A stretch of DNA of 9,387 bases. Source: Paludibacteraceae bacterium (GTDB taxonomy: Bacteria > Bacteroidota > Bacteroidia > Bacteroidales > Paludibacteraceae). The position numbers and the translations under genes are program-made. Shown piece after piece: positions 7,219 through 9,387 of this stretch (the stretch's first letter is position 1; each line of letters begins with the position of its first letter). The stretch is from the NCBI GenBank assembly GCA_024400275.1, contig JAKSMY010000062.1, positions 1 to 9,387 on the forward strand. Reading direction: 5' to 3'. The notes beneath the pieces are model-generated. The model searched no databases. It had not been told where the DNA came from and saw nothing but the letters and a program-made list of their open reading frames with translations.

Positions 7219-7926
7219 TTAGTTAATCATCATACCGATATTCACACCTAAGAAATAAACGACTACCACCATGAATAGACCTACGGCGAGGGTGGCGAAA
7301 ACAACGCCAATCACTTTGATTCGTTTAAGCCAAATCAGGTTGCTCCAACCCAATGTTTGCAGGGCACTCCATACACCATGACTGAGGTGGAACCACAGAG
7401 CAACCAGCCAAACCATGTACAGCAGGCAGAAAACGATACCGCACCAGCCGCAGGTAAACAGTCCCTTAACGATGGCACTTCCGTCCTGCGGGTCAAACAT
7501 AGACGTGTGAATACCTGTCAGTTCGGCAAACTGCATCTTCCACCAGAAATTAATCAGGTGCAGCAACAGGAAGCCAACCACGATGATACCCAGCACCAGC
7601 ATGTTTTTAGATGCCCACTGTACACCCTCCTGACGAGCCTCGATAGCATAGCGGTCGTTGCCGCGTGCAGCACGGTTCTGGATAGTGAGGTAAATGGCAT
7701 AGCAGAAATGCACCACCACGCCCAGTGCCAAAACAAGTGTACCGATAATAGCGTACCAATTGGCACCCAACATAGCACAAATCCAATTGTAGCCCTCCGT
7801 GCCGAATAAGTCATCAATGACAAGACACAGGTTCATCGAACCATGAAAGAGCAGAAAAAGGACCAGAAAGAGGCCGGTAATACTCATAATGAATTTACGG
7901 CCGATAGATGAATCTTTTAACCACAT
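7219..7926 (-). CDS. frdC: Fumarate reductase / succinate dehydrogenase cytochrome b subunit
   Basis: This integral membrane subunit anchors FrdAB, binds heme and exchanges electrons with menaquinone. The 235-residue protein shows about five hydrophobic helices (roughly 12-36, 58-82, 107-128, 155-178 and 203-228). Histidines suited to bind two b hemes are H28 (LLFHGSMNL), H73 (VVHFCYA), H123 (LLLHLINFW) and H180/H183 (WFHLSHGVW). This is the single-subunit b558 type (TIGR02046 family) of Bacteroidetes and B. subtilis. It is the first gene of the frdC-frdA-frdB set. The 60 bases before it separate it from a small DUF3791-like gene and hold only a weak promoter candidate, so read-through from the upstream cassette is possible. 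Confidence 0.95.
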   Translation of the reverse strand: MWLKDSSIGRKFIMSITGLFLVLFLLFHGSMNLCLVIDDLFGTEGYNWICAMLGANWYAIIGTLVLALGVVVHFCYAIYLTIQNRAARGNDRYAIEARQEGVQWASKNMLVLGIIVVGFLLLHLINFWWKMQFAELTGIHTSMFDPQDGSAIVKGLFTCGWCGIVFCLLYMVWLVALWFHLSHGVWSALQTLGWSNLIWLKRIKVIGVVFATLAVGLFMVVVVYFLGVNIGMMIN

Positions 7927-7949
7927 AATTTAATGAATGTTTATAATTT

Positions 7950-7981
7950 ATTTATTATCAATTGCTTATATACATTTCAAA
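7950..7981 (-). promoter_or_regulatory. Weak candidate promoter of the frd operon
   Basis: On the minus strand a TTTG (7981-7978) is followed after 20 bases by TAATAAAT (7957-7950). The -33 box and spacing fit the Bacteroidetes consensus, but the -7 box keeps only the leading TA. It lies in the 60-base gap before frdC, with the -7 box about 25 bases from the ATG. Confidence 0.25.
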
Positions 7982-7986
7982 TATCC

Positions 7987-8211
7987 TTAAACCATCATTT
8001 TCTCTTTATACTCGCGAATAATCTCTTCGGCAAGATAGAGGTCACTACGGCAGTGAAGGTCTCCCACACCATCGTTGATGAGTTGCATGGTCTCGGAGTT
8101 ATAAAACATATCCATAGCCGCTGCCTCGTCTATACTCATCATCTTCGAGAGGGCAGCAATGATACGTGCATATTTCATTTGCAAAATAGTCTGTTTGCCT
8201 AAATCATTCAT
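7987..8211 (-). CDS. Small DUF3791-like protein, third gene of the cassette
   Basis: The 74-residue, probably helical protein has the pattern MKYARII (12-18), IDEAAAMDMFYNSETMQLI (27-45), then DLHCRSDLYLAEEI (51-64). I recognise this as the type often annotated DUF3791, found as a partner of DUF3990 genes in gut bacteria; the family number is from memory and should be checked. Its function is unknown; its size and coupling to a putative toxin suggest an antitoxin or accessory role. It overlaps the DUF3990 gene by ATGA and has a very good ribosome site (GGAGGA, 6 bases before the ATG). A homologue lies at 9012-9206, sharing ARII, the FY.S block and SD.Y..(D/E)E. Confidence 0.72.
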   Translation of the reverse strand: MNDLGKQTILQMKYARIIAALSKMMSIDEAAAMDMFYNSETMQLINDGVGDLHCRSDLYLAEEIIREYKEKMMV

Positions 8212-8684
8212 AACAGTTCCTCCGATACTAAAAAATGCAAATACCGGTCAATCAATTCCTGACGACGAATGCAAATCTGATTATTCGGTTCTTCCTTGAC
8301 GAGCCTCTTTAGCGCATCTGCTTTGCTCATATCACCGGAAAAATAGAGATCTATTGTACGAAATACGCGATCGTTGGCAACACCTCCTATCACAATATCC
8401 CAATCGCTAACATCATCTCCCTTGCGACACGCCATCACAAAATCAAGCCATTCTTCATCATAGTGCAAAAAAGACTTAATCTTGCAGTTTTTATGTATAG
8501 CCTCATCTAAAAGATACTCATTCAAGACTGCGCTCTTTCCACGCAGACGAAAACGATTGGCATAAGTAATTGCCTGTTGACGCATTGTCGTGAGATAGAA
8601 CCCTCGACCAAAATCCAAAAAATCACGCGAATAGCGCATATCTGGATGTTCAACCTTCAATGTGGAAGAGTGAAAAACTTTCAT
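8208..8684 (-). CDS. DUF3990-type protein, putative ADP-ribosyltransferase-fold toxin
   Basis: The 158-residue cytosolic protein matches the DUF3990 family (PF13151), which I recall being placed in the ADP-ribosyltransferase superfamily. The N-terminus KVFHSS (2-7) fits the His-Ser/Thr motif of the first strand. DFGRGFYLTT (24-33) fits the second motif with its tyrosine (Y30). PNNQICIRRQELI (133-145) fits the third motif, where a glutamine (Q136) would stand in the place of the usual glutamate. GGVANDRV (100-107) is another conserved block. No signal peptide or membrane segment is seen. The gene sits between two small genes and overlaps each by ATGA, the layout of a tightly co-translated toxin-antitoxin-like unit. 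Whether it modifies a target, and which, cannot be told from the sequence. Confidence 0.78.
   Translation of the reverse strand: MKVFHSSTLKVEHPDMRYSRDFLDFGRGFYLTTMRQQAITYANRFRLRGKSAVLNEYLLDEAIHKNCKIKSFLHYDEEWLDFVMACRKGDDVSDWDIVIGGVANDRVFRTIDLYFSGDMSKADALKRLVKEEPNNQICIRRQELIDRYLHFLVSEELL
8218..8223 (-). promoter_or_regulatory. Strong Shine-Dalgarno of the third cassette gene
   Basis: On the minus strand this reads GGAGGA, ending 6 bases before the ATG at 8211, inside the 3' end of the DUF3990 gene. Most genes in this window have no such site. Confidence 0.75.
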
Positions 8685-8896
8685 TCTGCAACTCCTTTCT
8701 CACGCATATAGTCCAACAAATCATTTATGAGATACTCCTTACCAAAAGTGTGCAATGTATCGTATGCAGGAATAATATATCCCGACAAGATTCCCACACT
8801 ATTTAAACGGTTATACACCTCACGTTGTGACAAACCAAGCCGTTGGGCAAGATTACCTATGCAATAGGTCACAAAGTCGATTTGTTGAGCACTCAT
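8681..8896 (-). CDS. Small DUF3791-like protein, first gene of the cassette
   Basis: The 71-residue protein runs IDFVTYCIGNLAQRLGLSQREVYNRL (6-31), then a GYIIPAYDTLHTFGKEYLINDLLDYM block (39-64). This pattern (a helical Y-C-I segment, then Y..LHT.G.EYL..D) is the one I associate with DUF3791. The LGLSQREVYNRL part resembles a helix-turn-helix, but that is only a look-alike by eye. It differs clearly from the third cassette gene, so the cassette has two distinct small proteins around the DUF3990 protein. Its ATG has no Shine-Dalgarno and lies about 45 bases after a consensus promoter. Its stop overlaps the DUF3990 start (ATGA). An antitoxin or regulator role is inferred from position only. 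Confidence 0.75.
   Translation of the reverse strand: MSAQQIDFVTYCIGNLAQRLGLSQREVYNRLNSVGILSGYIIPAYDTLHTFGKEYLINDLLDYMREKGVAE
8692..8698 (-). promoter_or_regulatory. Strong Shine-Dalgarno of the DUF3990 gene
   Basis: On the minus strand this reads AAAGGAG, ending 7 bases before the ATG at 8684, inside the 3' end of the preceding small gene. Ideal sequence and spacing support the annotated start. Confidence 0.78.
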
Positions 8897-8925
8897 AAGG
8901 TTACATTTTATTGGTTAATCAAAAG

Positions 8926-8949
8926 CTTTGCTGTTTTGAGACTGCAAAG
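8926..8949. promoter_or_regulatory. Candidate operator over the cassette promoter
   Basis: An inverted repeat CTTTGC (8926-8931) / GCAAAG (8944-8949) overlaps the -7 box and the expected start site, with centres 18 bases apart. Next to it, AAAGCTTT (8922-8929) is a perfect 8-bp palindrome. Autoregulation is common in toxin-antitoxin modules and such a site would fit, but short repeats in AT-rich DNA arise easily by chance. Confidence 0.25.
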
Positions 8950-8976
8950 GTACTGCTTTTTTTTGACAAATGCAAA
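8945..8976 (-). promoter_or_regulatory. Bacteroidetes-type promoter of the DUF3791/DUF3990 cassette
   Basis: On the minus strand TTTG (8976-8973) is followed after exactly 20 bases by TACCTTTG (8952-8945). The transcript would start near 8939 and reach the small gene's ATG at 8896. The -7 region is identical to that of ispH over the 11 bases GTACCTTTGCA. The surrounding 115-base gap (8897-9011) holds no gene. Confidence 0.78.
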
Positions 8977-9011
8977 CTTTCTGAATGAAAATGGAGATTT
9001 TTTTAGCAAGT

Positions 9012-9206
9012 TTAGGCTTCTTTTAGATATTCATCTAATATATATACATCACTCATAGTCTGCAATCCATAACGAGGATTTATCAGCATTTTATAGACCT
9101 TACTCCGATAAAACCTGTCAAGAGCCTGCTCTTCAGAAATATGCAACTCGTCGGCTATCAGCAATATGATACGGGCTATTTTTCGCCACAAAACATTAGT
9201 ACGCAT
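9012..9206 (-). CDS. Small DUF3791-like protein, last gene of a second cassette
   Basis: The 64-residue protein resembles the small protein at 7987-8211: KIARIILLIADELHISEEQALDRFYRS (9-35) lines up with YARIIAALSKMMSIDEAAAMDMFYNS, and the C-terminal MSDVYILDEYLKE lines up with RSDLYLAEEIIRE. Its HC before SD is replaced by QT. It lies 1 base after the stop of a DUF3990 gene fragment, so the order DUF3990 then small protein is the same as in the complete cassette. A strong Shine-Dalgarno (AAAAGGAG, 9 bases before the ATG) supports the start. Function is unknown; an antitoxin-like or accessory role is an inference from the arrangement. Confidence 0.7.
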   Translation of the reverse strand: MRTNVLWRKIARIILLIADELHISEEQALDRFYRSKVYKMLINPRYGLQTMSDVYILDEYLKEA

Positions 9207-9207
9207 A

Positions 9208-9387
9208 TTAGTCTTCTCCTTTTACTGTGTAACTGTTATCAAATACAAGACATTTAGCAATTATCTCCTGATTTCTGACACAAAGTTGGTGATTGGGTTT
9301 CTTGTACGCTAATTGGTCAAGAGCCATTGAGCCAGTAATACGCCCCATTTCATAATCCTCCACCGTATCAATCACTTGGTCATTAGC
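9208..9387 (-). CDS. DUF3990-type protein, C-terminal part, cut by window edge
   Basis: An open frame enters from the window edge and ends with TAA at 9210-9208, giving 59 residues without a start. It lines up with the C-terminal third of the complete DUF3990 protein: ANDQVIDTVEDY against ANDRVFRTIDLY, ALDQLAYKKPNHQLCVRNQEII against ALKRLVKEEPNNQICIRRQELI, and a final L.F..S. The shared glutamine in NHQLC / NNQIC is the residue proposed to take the third catalytic place. The two copies are clearly diverged, so this is an old duplication or two separate arrivals. The window ends inside it, so whether it is intact upstream is unknown. Confidence 0.75.
   Translation of the reverse strand, partial: ANDQVIDTVEDYEMGRITGSMALDQLAYKKPNHQLCVRNQEIIAKCLVFDNSYTVKGED
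9216..9223 (-). promoter_or_regulatory. Strong Shine-Dalgarno of the 9206 small gene
   Basis: On the minus strand this reads AAAAGGAG, ending 9 bases before the ATG at 9206, within the 3' end of the upstream DUF3990 gene. Confidence 0.7.

Noticed and set aside
8681..8896. Calling the first small cassette protein a DNA-binding helix-turn-helix repressor
   Set aside because: Only a short stretch (LGLSQREVYNRL) looks like one, and the rest fits the DUF3791 pattern better. It is left as a possibility in the feature text.
8843..9058. Plus-strand ORF of 71 codons across the cassette promoter gap
   Set aside because: It runs over the minus-strand promoter and parts of two minus-strand genes. It has low-complexity Phe/Leu-rich content and no recognisable family.

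Overview
The window looks like a chromosomal segment of an anaerobic Bacteroidetes species, most likely order Bacteroidales (Bacteroides/Prevotella-like). This rests on three things: two promoters of the Bacteroidetes type (TTTG, 20 bases, TAccTTTG), the general lack of Shine-Dalgarno sequences before the metabolic genes, and the protein types (frdCAB-type quinol:fumarate reductase with a five-helix cytochrome b, an ispH-pfkA pair, rubrerythrin, and a CofE-like protein in a lineage not known to make F420). The genus cannot be fixed from sequence alone.

Layout. Bases 1-187 are an AT-rich leader with a strong promoter. Two plus-strand genes follow: ispH (isoprenoid precursor synthesis) and pfkA (glycolysis), overlapping by 8 bases. 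Everything from 2116 to the end lies on the minus strand and meets pfkA tail to tail with a 7-base gap. Reading in the direction of transcription (from 9387 downwards), there is first the end of a DUF3990-type gene and a small DUF3791-like gene. After a 115-base promoter gap comes a complete three-gene cassette: small protein, DUF3990 protein, small protein, joined by two ATGA overlaps. Next come frdC, frdA, an inserted AT-rich element coding for a four-helix-bundle protein, frdB, rubrerythrin, and the CofE-like gene.

How the genes work together. frdC, frdA and frdB make a membrane quinol:fumarate reductase (or succinate dehydrogenase), the terminal step of fumarate respiration in anaerobic Bacteroidales. 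Rubrerythrin lies 32 bases after frdB and the CofE-like gene starts directly after rubrerythrin, so one redox-related transcription unit is plausible. ispH makes an oxygen-sensitive [4Fe-4S] enzyme and pfkA feeds glycolysis.

Two accessory elements stand out. (1) A four-helix-bundle (23S rRNA intervening-sequence protein type) ORF sits between frdA and frdB, bounded by inverted arrays of 7-bp repeats that could pair in the mRNA. (2) Two tandem DUF3791/DUF3990 cassettes look like toxin-antitoxin-type modules. Their central protein has features of an ADP-ribosyltransferase fold, and their internal genes carry strong Shine-Dalgarno sites unlike the rest of the window. No tRNA, rRNA, CRISPR array, transposase or recombinase was seen, and no gene-free stretch exceeds 300 bases.
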